A program made the position numbers and the translations under genes. A stretch of 64,000 nt of DNA from Tsukamurella pseudospumae (GTDB taxonomy: Bacteria; Actinomycetota; Actinomycetes; Mycobacteriales; Mycobacteriaceae), in assembly GCF_001575205.1 (NCBI RefSeq), contig NZ_LSRE01000012.1, positions 310,001-374,000 of the forward strand, in the 5' to 3' direction. Below the pieces are notes generated by a model. The model saw only the letters and a program-made list of their open reading frames with translations, was not told where the DNA came from and ran no database searches. This document shows, one piece after another, positions 52,956 to 60,957 of this stretch. Position 1 is the first letter of the stretch, and each line of letters opens with the position of its first letter.

Positions 52956-53746
52956 GCGCGCAGGATGCCAGGCCGGTGCTCGAGGCGAAGGGCCTGGTCA
53001 AGAAGTACGGGCAGGTCCAGGCGATCGCGGGCGCCGACTTCGAGCTCCGCGCCGGCGAGGTGCTCGCCGTGATCGGCGACAACGGAGCCGGCAAGTCCAG
53101 CCTCATCAAGGCGCTCTCGGGGGCGCTGGTCCCGAACGAGGGCGAGATCCTGCTCGACGGTGCGCCGGTCCACTTCAAGAGCACGCTCGACGCCCGCAAC
53201 GCGGGGATCGAGACCGTCTACCAGGACCTCGCGGTGATCCCCGCGCTGGACATCGCGGCCAATGTCTACCTGGGGCGGGAGCTGCGCAAGCCGGGGATCC
53301 TCGGCTCGGTGTTCCGACAGCTCGACCGCAGGGCGATGCGCGACGCGGCAGCGGGCCACCTCGCGGACCTCAAGATCGGCATCAAGTCGCCGACGCAAGC
53401 GGTCGAAACGCTCTCCGGCGGCCAGCGGCAGGGCGTCGCGGTGGTGCGGGCGGCAGCCTTCGGCAAGAAGGTGATCATCATGGACGAGCCGACGGCGGCC
53501 CTCGGCGTCCGCGAATCGGGGCAGGTCATCGATCTGATCCGGCAGATCCGCGATCGCGGCACGCCCGTGATCCTGATCAGCCACGACATGCCGCACGTCT
53601 TCGAGGTCGCCGACCGGATCCACGTGCACCGGCTCGGCCGCCGCGCCGCCGTCGTCGACCCGAAGCAGCGCAGCATGTCCGAGGTCGTCGCGCTCATGAC
53701 CGGCGCGCTCGCGCCGACCGACGAGGAGGCCGCGGGTGGACCGTAA
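52952..53746 (+). CDS. Sugar ABC transporter ATP-binding protein (FrcA-like)
   Basis: 264 residues, a single ABC domain: Walker A GDNGAGKSS, signature LSGGQRQGVAV and Walker B VIIMDEPTAALGV. Most ribose-type ATPases (RbsA) have two fused domains of about 500 residues; the single-domain form points to the FrcA type. It overlaps the permease stop and the kinase start (11 bp, GTG 53736). Confidence 0.92.
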   Translation: MSAQDARPVLEAKGLVKKYGQVQAIAGADFELRAGEVLAVIGDNGAGKSSLIKALSGALVPNEGEILLDGAPVHFKSTLDARNAGIETVYQDLAVIPALDIAANVYLGRELRKPGILGSVFRQLDRRAMRDAAAGHLADLKIGIKSPTQAVETLSGGQRQGVAVVRAAAFGKKVIIMDEPTAALGVRESGQVIDLIRQIRDRGTPVILISHDMPHVFEVADRIHVHRLGRRAAVVDPKQRSMSEVVALMTGALAPTDEEAAGGP

Positions 53747-54566
53747 GCCGTCGGGCCTGTTCGTGGGTCTGGCCACCGTCGACGTGATCTCCCGCGTGGA
53801 GGAGCTGCCCCCGCGCAACGGCAAGGTCACCGCGGTCCGGCAGGACGTCTCCGGTGGCGGCCCCGCGCTCAACGCGGCCGCGGTGTTCGCCGCGCTCGGC
53901 GGGCGGGCGGTGCTCGCGGCCCCCGTCGGCGACGGAGCGCTGGCCCACCTCGTGCACGAGGACCTGGCGGCGTGCGGGGTCGAGCTCATCGACCTCGCGC
54001 CGCCGGGCTTCGGCCCGCCCGTCTCCGCGGTCACGGTGCACGCCCCCACGGGCGACCGGCAGGTCGTCTCGTTCGACGGCACCGGCTATCCCGACCTCGT
54101 GCCCCCGATCCACGCCGAGGGATTCGACGTGCTGCTGCTCGACGGGCACGGCCCCGCCGCGGCTCGAGCGGCGATGCGGAGCGCCGTCGAGGCGTCCGTG
54201 CCGATCGTGCTCGACGCCGGCCGCTGGCGCCCCGTGTTCGCCGAGCTCCTGATGTACGCGGGGCACGCCGTCTGCTCGGCGGACTTCCGTCCGCCCGACG
54301 GTGCCCCCGTCACCGGCCCGGCGGTGGTCGCGGTCTCCGACGGTGCCGGGCCGATCCGGTACGAGATCGACGGCGCCACGGGCACCGTAGAGGTTCCGAC
54401 CGTGCCCGTGGTCGATACGCTCGGCGCGGGCGACGTGCTGCACGGGGCGTACGCCTTCGCGATCGCGCGGGGCGATGCGCCGGTGGGTGCGCTGCGGTTC
54501 GCGGCGGCGCACGCCTCCGCGAAGTGTCGACACCCGGGGGTGAGGGCATGGCTGGCGACGCTGTGA
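53736..54566 (+). CDS. PfkB family carbohydrate kinase
   Basis: 276 residues from GTG 53736. GLFVGLATVDVISRV and SGGGPALNAAAVFAALGG form the sugar-binding half; VVDTLGAGDVLHGAY holds the catalytic Asp and anion hole of the ribokinase/fructokinase fold. It would phosphorylate the sugar imported by the ABC genes. It overlaps the ATPase gene by 11 bp and the next kinase gene by 19 bp, so all are one operon. The exact sugar is not certain. Confidence 0.88.
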   Translation: MDRKPSGLFVGLATVDVISRVEELPPRNGKVTAVRQDVSGGGPALNAAAVFAALGGRAVLAAPVGDGALAHLVHEDLAACGVELIDLAPPGFGPPVSAVTVHAPTGDRQVVSFDGTGYPDLVPPIHAEGFDVLLLDGHGPAAARAAMRSAVEASVPIVLDAGRWRPVFAELLMYAGHAVCSADFRPPDGAPVTGPAVVAVSDGAGPIRYEIDGATGTVEVPTVPVVDTLGAGDVLHGAYAFAIARGDAPVGALRFAAAHASAKCRHPGVRAWLATL

Positions 54567-55171
54567 CGGACGAACTGCTCACGCGCGCACGGGAGCTCGT
54601 CACGCGCCCGGGCCGCGCGTTGCTCGGCATCGCCGGCGCGCCCGCGTCCGGGAAGTCGACGCTTGCGGAGCGCCTCGTCGAGGCGCTCGGCGCCGACGCG
54701 GTGCTCGTCCCCATGGACGGCTTCCACCTCGACGACGCCGTGCTGCGCCGGCACGGGAGCTGGGAACGCAAGGGCGCCATCGACACCTTCGACGGTGCCG
54801 GCTTCGCGCACCTGCTGCAGCGCCTGCGCAGCGGTGGGGACACGGTCTATGCGCCCCGGTTCGACCGCGGTCTCGAGGCGTCCGTCGGCGGCGCGATCGA
54901 GGTGGCGCCGGACGTGCCGCTCGTGGTGACGGAGGGCAACTACCTGCTCGCCGACACCGGCGCGTGGCCGCACGCGCGGGCCGCCCTCGACGAGGTGTGG
55001 TTCCTGCGCATCGACCCGGTGCTGCGGCGCGAGCGACTCATCGAGCGGCACATGCGGTTCGGGCGCACGCCCGTCGAGGCCCGCGAGCGCGCCGCCGGCT
55101 CCGACGAGGCGAACGCCCGCCTCATCGAGGCCACGGCGGTCCGCGCCGACCGCATCGTCGACGGGGCGTGA
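54548..55171 (+). CDS. P-loop nucleoside/sugar kinase (FrcK/uridine kinase-like)
   Basis: 207 residues from ATG 54548. LLGIAGAPASGKSTLAERL holds Walker A; VPMDGFHLDDAVL, then KGAIDTFDGAGFAHLL and VVTEGNYLL match the phosphoribulokinase/uridine kinase/PanK-like group that includes rhizobial FrcK. RERLIERHMRFGRTP is the lid region. Its presence after a PfkB kinase means the operon encodes two small-molecule kinases of different folds. Substrate unassigned. Confidence 0.85.
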   Translation: MAGDAVTDELLTRARELVTRPGRALLGIAGAPASGKSTLAERLVEALGADAVLVPMDGFHLDDAVLRRHGSWERKGAIDTFDGAGFAHLLQRLRSGGDTVYAPRFDRGLEASVGGAIEVAPDVPLVVTEGNYLLADTGAWPHARAALDEVWFLRIDPVLRRERLIERHMRFGRTPVEARERAAGSDEANARLIEATAVRADRIVDGA

Positions 55172-55178
55172 CGAGCGG

Positions 55179-56225
55179 CTACAGCTGGGAGCGACCGGGA
55201 CGGGCCAGCAGGTCGCGCAGGCCCCCGTCGATGAACGCCGTGTCGACGGGGTTCTTGCCGCCGCCCGCGAAATGCCCCCAGACGCCGGGGATCACACGGA
55301 CCTCGCCGTGCTCGATGAACTGCGAGGCCCACGCCTCGTCCTCCGGAGGGAAGTAGAGGTCCTTCTCGGCCGGCATCGCGAGCAGCGGGCACCGGATCGA
55401 GCGGAGCGCGGCCTCGTGGTCACCGTCGAATCCGGGGGTGGTGCCGACGTTCCCGGCGTGCCACGTGCCGATCATCGCGATCAGGTTGTTGGGGTCGCGG
55501 CCGTCTCGGAAGAACTGCTCCCAGAAGCCGTAGAGGAAATCGTCGAGCGAGGTGAAGCCGAGCTCGCGCCACGTCTCGTGCCAGTAGAAGGCTTGGGAGA
55601 AGCCCCAGCCCGAGTAGATCCGGGCGAAGGCGCGCAGGCCCTTGATCGGCGGCCGTGCGGGGTCGTAGTCGCCGTCGGCCCAGGCCGCGTCGGCCTGCAG
55701 CGCCACCCGCAGCGACTCCAGGAACACCTGGTTGTGCGGGGCGGTGCGGCTCGACCCGCAGAAGGGCGCCGCCCGCTCGACCATCTCGGGATGGCTCACC
55801 GCCCACTGATAGGTCTGGCCCGCGCCCATCGACCAGCCGGTGACCAGCGCGATCGTCGAGATCCCCCACTTCTCGGTGAGCAACCGGTGCTGCGCCTCGA
55901 CCTGGTCGTAGAAGGTGACGAGCGGGAAGCGGGCGTGGTCGTACGGCGAGGCGGCGTTCGACGGCGAGGTCGACAGGCCGTTGCCCAGCATGTTGGGGAT
56001 GACGATGAAGTACTCGTCGGGGTTGAGCGTCTTGTCCGTGCCGACCAGCCACTCGTTGTCGGTGTGCCAGCCCGAGTACCAGGTGGGGTAGACGATCACG
56101 TTCGACTTGTCGGCGTTGAGCGCGCCGAAGGTCTTGTACGCCAGGCGCGCGTCGCGCAGGGTGTGACCGGACTGGAGCGTGAGGTCTCCGAGGTCGAAGT
56201 ACTCGGCGTCGGTGGGAGCGGGCAT
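55179..56225 (-). CDS. MetX-like alpha/beta hydrolase
   Basis: 348 residues from ATG 56225, with GAGGAG 8 nt upstream. It has the nucleophile elbow GWSMGAGQTY (catalytic Ser), AEKDLYFPPED (Asp) and WGHFAGGG (His). The overall pattern (PNMLGNGLSTSPSN and QVEAQHRLLTEKWG) matches the homoserine O-acetyltransferase superfamily, but shortened, so it is more probably a hydrolase or acyltransferase on another substrate than true MetX. A perfect operator-like palindrome lies just upstream. Confidence 0.85.
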   Translation of the reverse strand: MPAPTDAEYFDLGDLTLQSGHTLRDARLAYKTFGALNADKSNVIVYPTWYSGWHTDNEWLVGTDKTLNPDEYFIVIPNMLGNGLSTSPSNAASPYDHARFPLVTFYDQVEAQHRLLTEKWGISTIALVTGWSMGAGQTYQWAVSHPEMVERAAPFCGSSRTAPHNQVFLESLRVALQADAAWADGDYDPARPPIKGLRAFARIYSGWGFSQAFYWHETWRELGFTSLDDFLYGFWEQFFRDGRDPNNLIAMIGTWHAGNVGTTPGFDGDHEAALRSIRCPLLAMPAEKDLYFPPEDEAWASQFIEHGEVRVIPGVWGHFAGGGKNPVDTAFIDGGLRDLLARPGRSQL

Positions 56226-56247
56226 GGGGACTCCTCGGGTCGGCATT

Positions 56248-56264
56248 AGTACCGATTCGGTACT
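56248..56264. promoter_or_regulatory. Palindromic operator before the MetX-like gene
   Basis: AGTACCGA-T-TCGGTACT, perfect 8-bp arms around one base, 22 bp before the hydrolase start. This is a TetR-style operator, but no TetR gene is adjacent. The half-site ACCGATTCG also occurs in the purF inverted repeat (30252-30260). Confidence 0.65.
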
Positions 56265-56282
56265 GATGTCGACGCTACCCGC

Positions 56283-56996
56283 TCACTCCGCGTCGTGGAA
56301 GACCAGAGCGAGCGTGTGCCGGGAGCCGGAGCGCACCGTCGAAACCCCGTGCCGCACCGGCGCTGCCGACCAGCCCCGCGCCGAGCGGACCGGGCGGTCG
56401 CGGGTGGTGAAGACGAAGCCGTGGCCGCGCGGCAGCGTGAACGAGGTGCCGCGGGACTGCGCCCGCGGCCGCTGCTCGACGAGCAGGAACTCGCCACCCG
56501 TGTGATCGACGCCAGGCTCGTTCAAGGCGATCACCACCTGCAGCGGGAAGACCAGCTCGCCGTAGAGGTCGCGGTGCAGTGCGTTCCAGTCGCCGGCGCC
56601 GTATGCGAGCAGGATCGCCGTCGACCGGCGCTGGCCGGCGTCGTGGCACATGGCGAGCCACTCGTCGAGGTCGTCCGGCCAGGGAGGTGTGCGGCCCAGG
56701 CGTTCCCACCACCGTCGCGTGATCGGCAGCAGGTGCGGGTACAGCGCGTGCTTGAGTTCGTCGATCGGTTCGGGGTACGGCCGGTCGAAGTAGCGGTACT
56801 CGCCCGCCCCGAACCGGTACCGCTCCATGTCGACGGTGCTGCGGAACAGCTCGTCCCGGTCGTACGACGTGCGCAGCGCGACGGTCTGTGCGTCGGTGAG
56901 CAGGCGGGGGAGCAGCGCACCGCCGACCGCGTCCAACTCCGCGGCCACGACGTCCCAGTCGGCGTCGTCGATCGCGGGGCCGTCGATCGCGGTCAT
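56283..56996 (-). CDS. 2OG-Fe(II) oxygenase (alkylation-repair operon)
   Basis: 237 residues from ATG 56996. His141-x-Asp143 (ALHRDLYG) and a distal pair, probably His216 and Arg223 (RHGVSTVRSGSRH), match the iron and 2-oxoglutarate sites of the dioxygenase superfamily. The start overlaps the stop of the upstream methyltransferase gene (ATGA). Linked to two methylated-DNA methyltransferases, it probably does oxidative dealkylation like AlkB, although its sequence is not a standard AlkB. Confidence 0.82.
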   Translation of the reverse strand: MTAIDGPAIDDADWDVVAAELDAVGGALLPRLLTDAQTVALRTSYDRDELFRSTVDMERYRFGAGEYRYFDRPYPEPIDELKHALYPHLLPITRRWWERLGRTPPWPDDLDEWLAMCHDAGQRRSTAILLAYGAGDWNALHRDLYGELVFPLQVVIALNEPGVDHTGGEFLLVEQRPRAQSRGTSFTLPRGHGFVFTTRDRPVRSARGWSAAPVRHGVSTVRSGSRHTLALVFHDAE

Positions 56997-57592
56997 GCCG
57001 CCGACTCGAGTTCCAGCAGAGCGGCTTTCGCCTCGACCCCGCCCACGTACTGCCCGATACCGCCGTCCGTCTTGATCACGCGGTGGCAAGGCACCACGAC
57101 CGGCAGCGGGTTCGTGGCGCACGCGGTGCCCACCGCGCGGACCGCCGCGGGGTTGCCGACCAGCTCCGCCACCTGCTTGTAGCTCAGCGTGGAGCCGTAC
57201 CCGATCTCGGGCAGGCGGCTCTGGACCAGCTGCCGGAAGCCGTGCGAGAGTGCATGATCGAGCTGAAGGTCGAACGCGGTTCGCCGACCGGCGAAGTACT
57301 CGTCCAGCTCGCGGGCCGCGAGGTCGAGCCGCCGCGGGGCGCGCAGGATCCGCGGGCTGACCTTGTGCGCCAGGGATTCCAGGACCGCGTCGTGGTCCTC
57401 GCGGGCGTACGCGACCCGTACGAGGCCCTTCTCAGTGGCCGCGAGCAGCAGGACACCGACGGGGGAGTCGACGGTGGTGTAGGCGATGTCCAGCAGACCG
57501 TCGGCGGCGGCGTGGGCCGTGAGTCGGGCGCGGAGCCGGTCCAGGGTGGCGGAATCGGCGGGAGCGGATAGGGATTCGGTGATGTCGTTCAT
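56993..57592 (-). CDS. Methylated-DNA-[protein]-cysteine S-methyltransferase 1
   Basis: 199 residues. VVPCHRVIK holds the acceptor Cys169; GYGSTLSYKQVAELVGNPAAVRAVG is the helix-turn-helix that flips the damaged base. It removes alkyl groups from O6-alkylguanine, being consumed in the reaction. It overlaps the sigma factor gene upstream by 4 bp and the oxygenase downstream by 4 bp. The 50-residue N-terminal extension is longer than in typical Ogt. Confidence 0.93.
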   Translation of the reverse strand: MNDITESLSAPADSATLDRLRARLTAHAAADGLLDIAYTTVDSPVGVLLLAATEKGLVRVAYAREDHDAVLESLAHKVSPRILRAPRRLDLAARELDEYFAGRRTAFDLQLDHALSHGFRQLVQSRLPEIGYGSTLSYKQVAELVGNPAAVRAVGTACATNPLPVVVPCHRVIKTDGGIGQYVGGVEAKAALLELESAA

Positions 57593-58059
57593 GCGAGGTC
57601 CTCCCTCGAGTGCGTGGTGCGCAGCTTCTTCAGGCCGTCGGCGGCGGCGCGGCGCGCGGCTTCGACGGTGCCGCCGAGGATCCCGGCGATCTCGGCGTAG
57701 GGCAGATCGGCGGCGTAGCGGTAGGCCACCGCCTGCCGCTGCTTGTCCGGCAGGGCCGCCACGGCGACCCAGAGGTCACCGTCGGCGACGGCGGACGTGA
57801 CGGGGCGCTCCGGGAGCGCGTCCACGGGGACGGCGCGGCGCTGCGTCGCGCGGATCTGGTCGATGGCCTTGCGGTGCGCGATCGTCACCAGCCAGGCCTC
57901 GACGTTCGCGGACTCCGGCAGGTCCGGGTAGGCGCGCAGCGCGGAGAGGAAGGTCTCCGACCAGGCGTCCTCGGCGTCGTGCGGGCCGAGGACGGCGCGG
58001 CAGACCCGGAGCACCGTCGCCCCGTGCTCATCGACGAGCCGCTCGAAGGGCGGCTTCAT
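57589..58059 (-). CDS. RNA polymerase sigma factor, ECF type
   Basis: 156 residues from ATG 58059. Region 2: VLGPHDAEDAWSETFLSALR through WLVTIAHRKAIDQIR; region 4: LPDKQRQAVAYRYAADLPY with AEIAGILGGTVEAARRAAAD. No SnoaL or anti-sigma domain and no anti-sigma gene nearby. It lies between two alkyltransferase genes, coupled by ATGA overlaps on both sides (57589-57592, 58056-58059), so it is probably made together with the repair enzymes and drives their or other damage-response promoters. Confidence 0.88.
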   Translation of the reverse strand: MKPPFERLVDEHGATVLRVCRAVLGPHDAEDAWSETFLSALRAYPDLPESANVEAWLVTIAHRKAIDQIRATQRRAVPVDALPERPVTSAVADGDLWVAVAALPDKQRQAVAYRYAADLPYAEIAGILGGTVEAARRAAADGLKKLRTTHSREDLA

Positions 58060-58574
58060 GCGGCCCCCAAGCCGGGCAGCCAGGGCTCGCCGTCCGCGGC
58101 GGCCTCGAGGTCGAGAAGCGTGCGCTTGCGTCCCAGCCCGCCCGCATAGCCGGTGAGCGCTCCCGTCGAGGCGAGGACGCGGTGGCACGGCACCAGGACG
58201 CACAGGGGGTTCGCGCCCACCGCCTGCCCGACACCCCACGCCGAGACGATCCCGCCGAGCCGCTCAGCGATCGCGCCGTAGCTCGTGGTCTCCCCGAACG
58301 GGATCTCCCGGACCATCGTCCACACCGCCTCCTGGACCTCGGTGCCGCCCGAGGCGAGCGGCAGGTCGAAGTCGCGGCGCTCGCCCGCGAGGTACGCACG
58401 GATCTGGTGCACCGCCTCGTCGAGCAGCGGATCCGCGGCGACCCGCTCGCCGAAGGTCGCCGCCTCGGGCCGGCGGATGTGGTGCGGGAAGTACACGCCC
58501 GTCACCGCGGCACCGTCGGACACGACGGTCAGTACGCCGAGGGCGGTGTCCGCCACGATGTGCCTGCTGTTCAT
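58056..58574 (-). CDS. Methylated-DNA-[protein]-cysteine S-methyltransferase 2
   Basis: 172 residues from ATG 58574, with AGGAG a few bases upstream. VPCHRVLAS holds Cys130; FGETTSYGAIAERLG is the DNA-reading helix. It is the first gene of the four-gene minus-strand operon (methyltransferase, sigma, methyltransferase, oxygenase). It is only distantly similar to the 56993-57592 copy, so the two are not a recent duplication. The sequence between its start and the 58649 palindrome should contain the operon promoter. Confidence 0.93.
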   Translation of the reverse strand: MNSRHIVADTALGVLTVVSDGAAVTGVYFPHHIRRPEAATFGERVAADPLLDEAVHQIRAYLAGERRDFDLPLASGGTEVQEAVWTMVREIPFGETTSYGAIAERLGGIVSAWGVGQAVGANPLCVLVPCHRVLASTGALTGYAGGLGRKRTLLDLEAAADGEPWLPGLGAA

Positions 58575-58648
58575 GTCATCTCTCCTGTCTCGATCCTGCC
58601 CAGTAGACGCCGGGGCGGACGGAAACGTGAGATGCACTCCCCAGAACG

Positions 58649-58711
58649 CAATTGAACACCGTTACGGAGAATCCGACCTGCGGATTCGCTCTCCATAACG
58701 GTGTTCAATTG
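58649..58711. repeat. 59-bp palindrome family, copy 3 (63 bp)
   Basis: 22-nt arms (58649-58670, 58690-58711) with one G-T-type mismatch (GTTACGG versus GTTATGG) around a 19-nt loop containing GACCTGCG. Here AATCCG and CGGATT can pair as an inner stem overlapping the arm-loop junction. It lies 14 bp past the stop of DUF1416 and upstream of the repair operon, at a backbone/accessory boundary. Confidence 0.9.
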
Positions 58712-58725
58712 AGGGGGTGGGGCGG

Positions 58726-59031
58726 CTACTTCGAGACGGTGATGTCCTGGTTGTAGACGCCGTTGGCCTCGGGGGAGACCTGGGTGTCGCCGTTGCCCAC
58801 GGAGGACAGCGCGCGCAGCGTCCAGGTGCCCGGCGCCGCGAAGAAGCGGTAGTCGCCGGTACCGGAGGCCACGACCTCGGCGGTGAACTCACCCGTGCCG
58901 TCGAGCAGGCGTACGAACGCGCCGGCGACGGGGTTACCGGCCGCGTCGAGGACCTGTCCGGTCAGGACGGTCTCCTTCTCGACGTCGACACCGGCGGGAA
59001 GGACCTGACCCTGCTTGGGAGCTCCACACAT
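58726..59031 (-). CDS. sseC: DUF1416 protein (SseC-like)
   Basis: 101 residues. MCGAPKQGQVLPAGVDVEKE is the conserved N-terminus of the actinobacterial DUF1416/SseC family, with one invariant cysteine at position 2; the rest is a small beta-sandwich (LTGQVLDAAGNPVAGAFVRL). Always next to cysA2-type sulfurtransferase genes; thought to take part in sulfur metabolism but without a proven reaction. It starts 11 bp after the cysA2 stop, in one operon. Confidence 0.92.
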   Translation of the reverse strand: MCGAPKQGQVLPAGVDVEKETVLTGQVLDAAGNPVAGAFVRLLDGTGEFTAEVVASGTGDYRFFAAPGTWTLRALSSVGNGDTQVSPEANGVYNQDITVSK

Positions 59032-59042
59032 GATGCGATTCC

Positions 59043-59870
59043 TTACTTCTCGATCGGGGCGCCGACGAGGGAGCCGTACTCGACCCACGAGCCGTCGTAG
59101 TTCTTGACGTTCTTCTTGCCCAGGATCTCCTGCAGCACGAACCACGTGTGCGAGCTGCGCTCGCCGATGCGGCAGTACGCGATGGTCTCCTTGGCGTCGT
59201 CGAAGCCCTTCTCCGCGTACAGCGCGGCGAGATCGTCGTCGGACTTGAAGGTGCCGTCCTCGTTGGCGGTGGTCGACCACGGGATGTTGATCGCGCCGGG
59301 GACGTGGCCGCGCTGCTGCGCCTGCTCCTGCGGCAGGTGCGCCGGCGCGGAGATCTTGCCGGAGAACTCGTCGGGCGAGCGGACGTCGATGAGGTTCTTC
59401 TTGCCGATCGAGTCGATCACCTCGTCGCGGAAGGCGCGCAGCGACAGGTCGACGGGCTTGGCGACGTAGGTGGTGGCCGGGCGGGTCACCGCGTCGGTCG
59501 ACAGCGGGCGGGCGTCGAGCTCCCACTTCTTGCGGCCGCCGTCGAGCAGCTTGACGTCCTGGTGGCCGTACAGCTTGAAGTACCAGTAGGCGTAGGCCGC
59601 GAACCAGTTGTTGTTACCGCCGTACAGCACGACGGTGTCGTCGTTGCCGACGCCGCGCTCGGACAGGAGCTTGGAGAAGCCCTCCTGGTCGAGGAAGTCG
59701 CGGCGGATCGGATCCTGCAGGTCCTTGCGCCAGTCGAGGCGCACGGCGCCCTTGATGTGGTTGTCGTCGTAGATCGACGTGTCCTCGTCGACCTCGACGA
59801 AGACGACACCCGGGGTGTCGAGATTCTGCTCAGCCCAGTCTGCGGAGACCAGGACGTCGGAGCGAGCCAT
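59043..59870 (-). CDS. cysA2: Thiosulfate/3-mercaptopyruvate sulfurtransferase CysA2-type
   Basis: 275 residues from ATG 59870 (AAAGGGA upstream). Two rhodanese domains; the catalytic loop CRIGERSS places the persulfide cysteine at Cys233, and the CRxGxR form favours thiosulfate as donor. It moves sulfane sulfur to an acceptor such as cyanide or a thiol. It is the first structural gene of the operon with sseC; a cysteine-rich 27-residue leader ORF lies 143 bp upstream and probably sets its expression by cysteine supply. Confidence 0.94.
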   Translation of the reverse strand: MARSDVLVSADWAEQNLDTPGVVFVEVDEDTSIYDDNHIKGAVRLDWRKDLQDPIRRDFLDQEGFSKLLSERGVGNDDTVVLYGGNNNWFAAYAYWYFKLYGHQDVKLLDGGRKKWELDARPLSTDAVTRPATTYVAKPVDLSLRAFRDEVIDSIGKKNLIDVRSPDEFSGKISAPAHLPQEQAQQRGHVPGAINIPWSTTANEDGTFKSDDDLAALYAEKGFDDAKETIAYCRIGERSSHTWFVLQEILGKKNVKNYDGSWVEYGSLVGAPIEK

Positions 59871-60013
59871 GAGGATCCCTTTCGTTGAGTCCATGACGTG
59901 CGAATGAAGGCGCGAACGCTACTTCGAGGGGTGCGCGGGAAGCGCTGGGAGGGCGGAACGGATGCATCGCGATACGCGGAGAAAAGCACCCTGCCCGGGG
60001 AGAGAGAGCGGGC

Positions 60014-60097
60014 CTAGCCCAGACAGCGACAACCGGCCATACGGCACAGGTCGACCGCCAGACGGCGGGTGAGCAGCAGCTCACAGCGGTTGCGCAT
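60014..60097 (-). CDS. Cysteine-rich leaderless leader peptide before cysA2
   Basis: ATG 60097 to TAG 60014-60016 encodes 27 residues ending CRMAGCRCLG, with Cys at 5, 18, 23 and 25. TATTCT (60105-60110) lies seven bases before the ATG, which fits a leaderless mRNA. Polycysteine leaderless short ORFs upstream of the cysA2 operon are known in mycobacteria as cysteine-responsive attenuators; the position and cysteine clustering are the same here. When cysteine is scarce, stalling near the end would change folding of the 143-nt leader to cysA2. Confidence 0.72.
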   Translation of the reverse strand: MRNRCELLLTRRLAVDLCRMAGCRCLG

Positions 60098-60141
60098 GGG
60101 GCCCAGAATACCGAAGCCGCGGCCGCGCGTCACGGGAGGGT

Positions 60142-60957
60142 CTACGGGAGGGATCGGTGGAAGGCGCCGGGCGTCACGGTGACACCGTCGGCCTCGCCGA
60201 GCAGCACCACATCGGCGTTCTCGCCCCGCGCGCCCGTGGGCCGGACGCCGAAGGGCAGGGCCATCGCGGGCAGGGTGTGGGTGAAGCGGGCGAGCACCGT
60301 CGGCTCCTCGCCCGGCAGCAGGTCGGCCTTCGCGTGGTCCTCGGGGCCCGTGTAGATCCCCGTGGCCCGCACCGCGATCGCGTCGCCGATGGCGGAGAAG
60401 TCCGCCGCCACCGAGATCAGCACCGTCCGCTTCGGATCCGCAGAGGTGGGCAGGGGCACGGTGCCGGTGAGCACGATTCCCTTCGAGGCCTTGACGTAGC
60501 CGTCGGCGGGGCTGCCCGCTCCGGGCCGCTTCGGGGCGGGGGTGTGCACCTGCAGGTCGACGATGTCCATGTACCGGCCCACCGTCTTCTGGTCGAGTCG
60601 CACCCGCGATTCCACGTGCCCGGCCCGGATCGGCGTGTCCGGCGTGAACGTCGGCAGGAGGCCGCCGGGGATCGTCACGTCCGCGAACTCGGCCTCGAGG
60701 CGCGCATTGCGTCCGTCGATCTCCGCCGGGACCGCGATGGTGAGCTTGGAATGCCTCCCGCCCGACGTCAGATACGGGAATCCGCCGACGGTGACCTCCG
60801 GATCATCCGCCAGGCCGGCTGCGGCCCGTAACTCCCGGGAGAGCCGGTACTCGGCGGTCGCGGCGGTGCCGACCTCGGCGAGGAACGCGAGTGTGAGGAG
60901 CATCGCACCGACGACCAGAATGCGCCGGATCCACGCCCGTCCCTGCCCCTGCGTCAC
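60142..60957 (-). CDS. lmeA: LmeA family (DUF2993) envelope protein
   Basis: 271 residues. One N-terminal membrane anchor or uncleaved signal ([20 protein letters not shown]) precedes a DUF2993 lipid-binding-type domain beginning [19 protein letters not shown]. tuberculosis Rv0817c/LmeA holds the same position and helps maintain mannan chain length on lipomannan. It is divergent from glnR across about 107 bp. Confidence 0.85.
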   Translation of the reverse strand: MTQGQGRAWIRRILVVGAMLLTLAFLAEVGTAATAEYRLSRELRAAAGLADDPEVTVGGFPYLTSGGRHSKLTIAVPAEIDGRNARLEAEFADVTIPGGLLPTFTPDTPIRAGHVESRVRLDQKTVGRYMDIVDLQVHTPAPKRPGAGSPADGYVKASKGIVLTGTVPLPTSADPKRTVLISVAADFSAIGDAIAVRATGIYTGPEDHAKADLLPGEEPTVLARFTHTLPAMALPFGVRPTGARGENADVVLLGEADGVTVTPGAFHRSLP

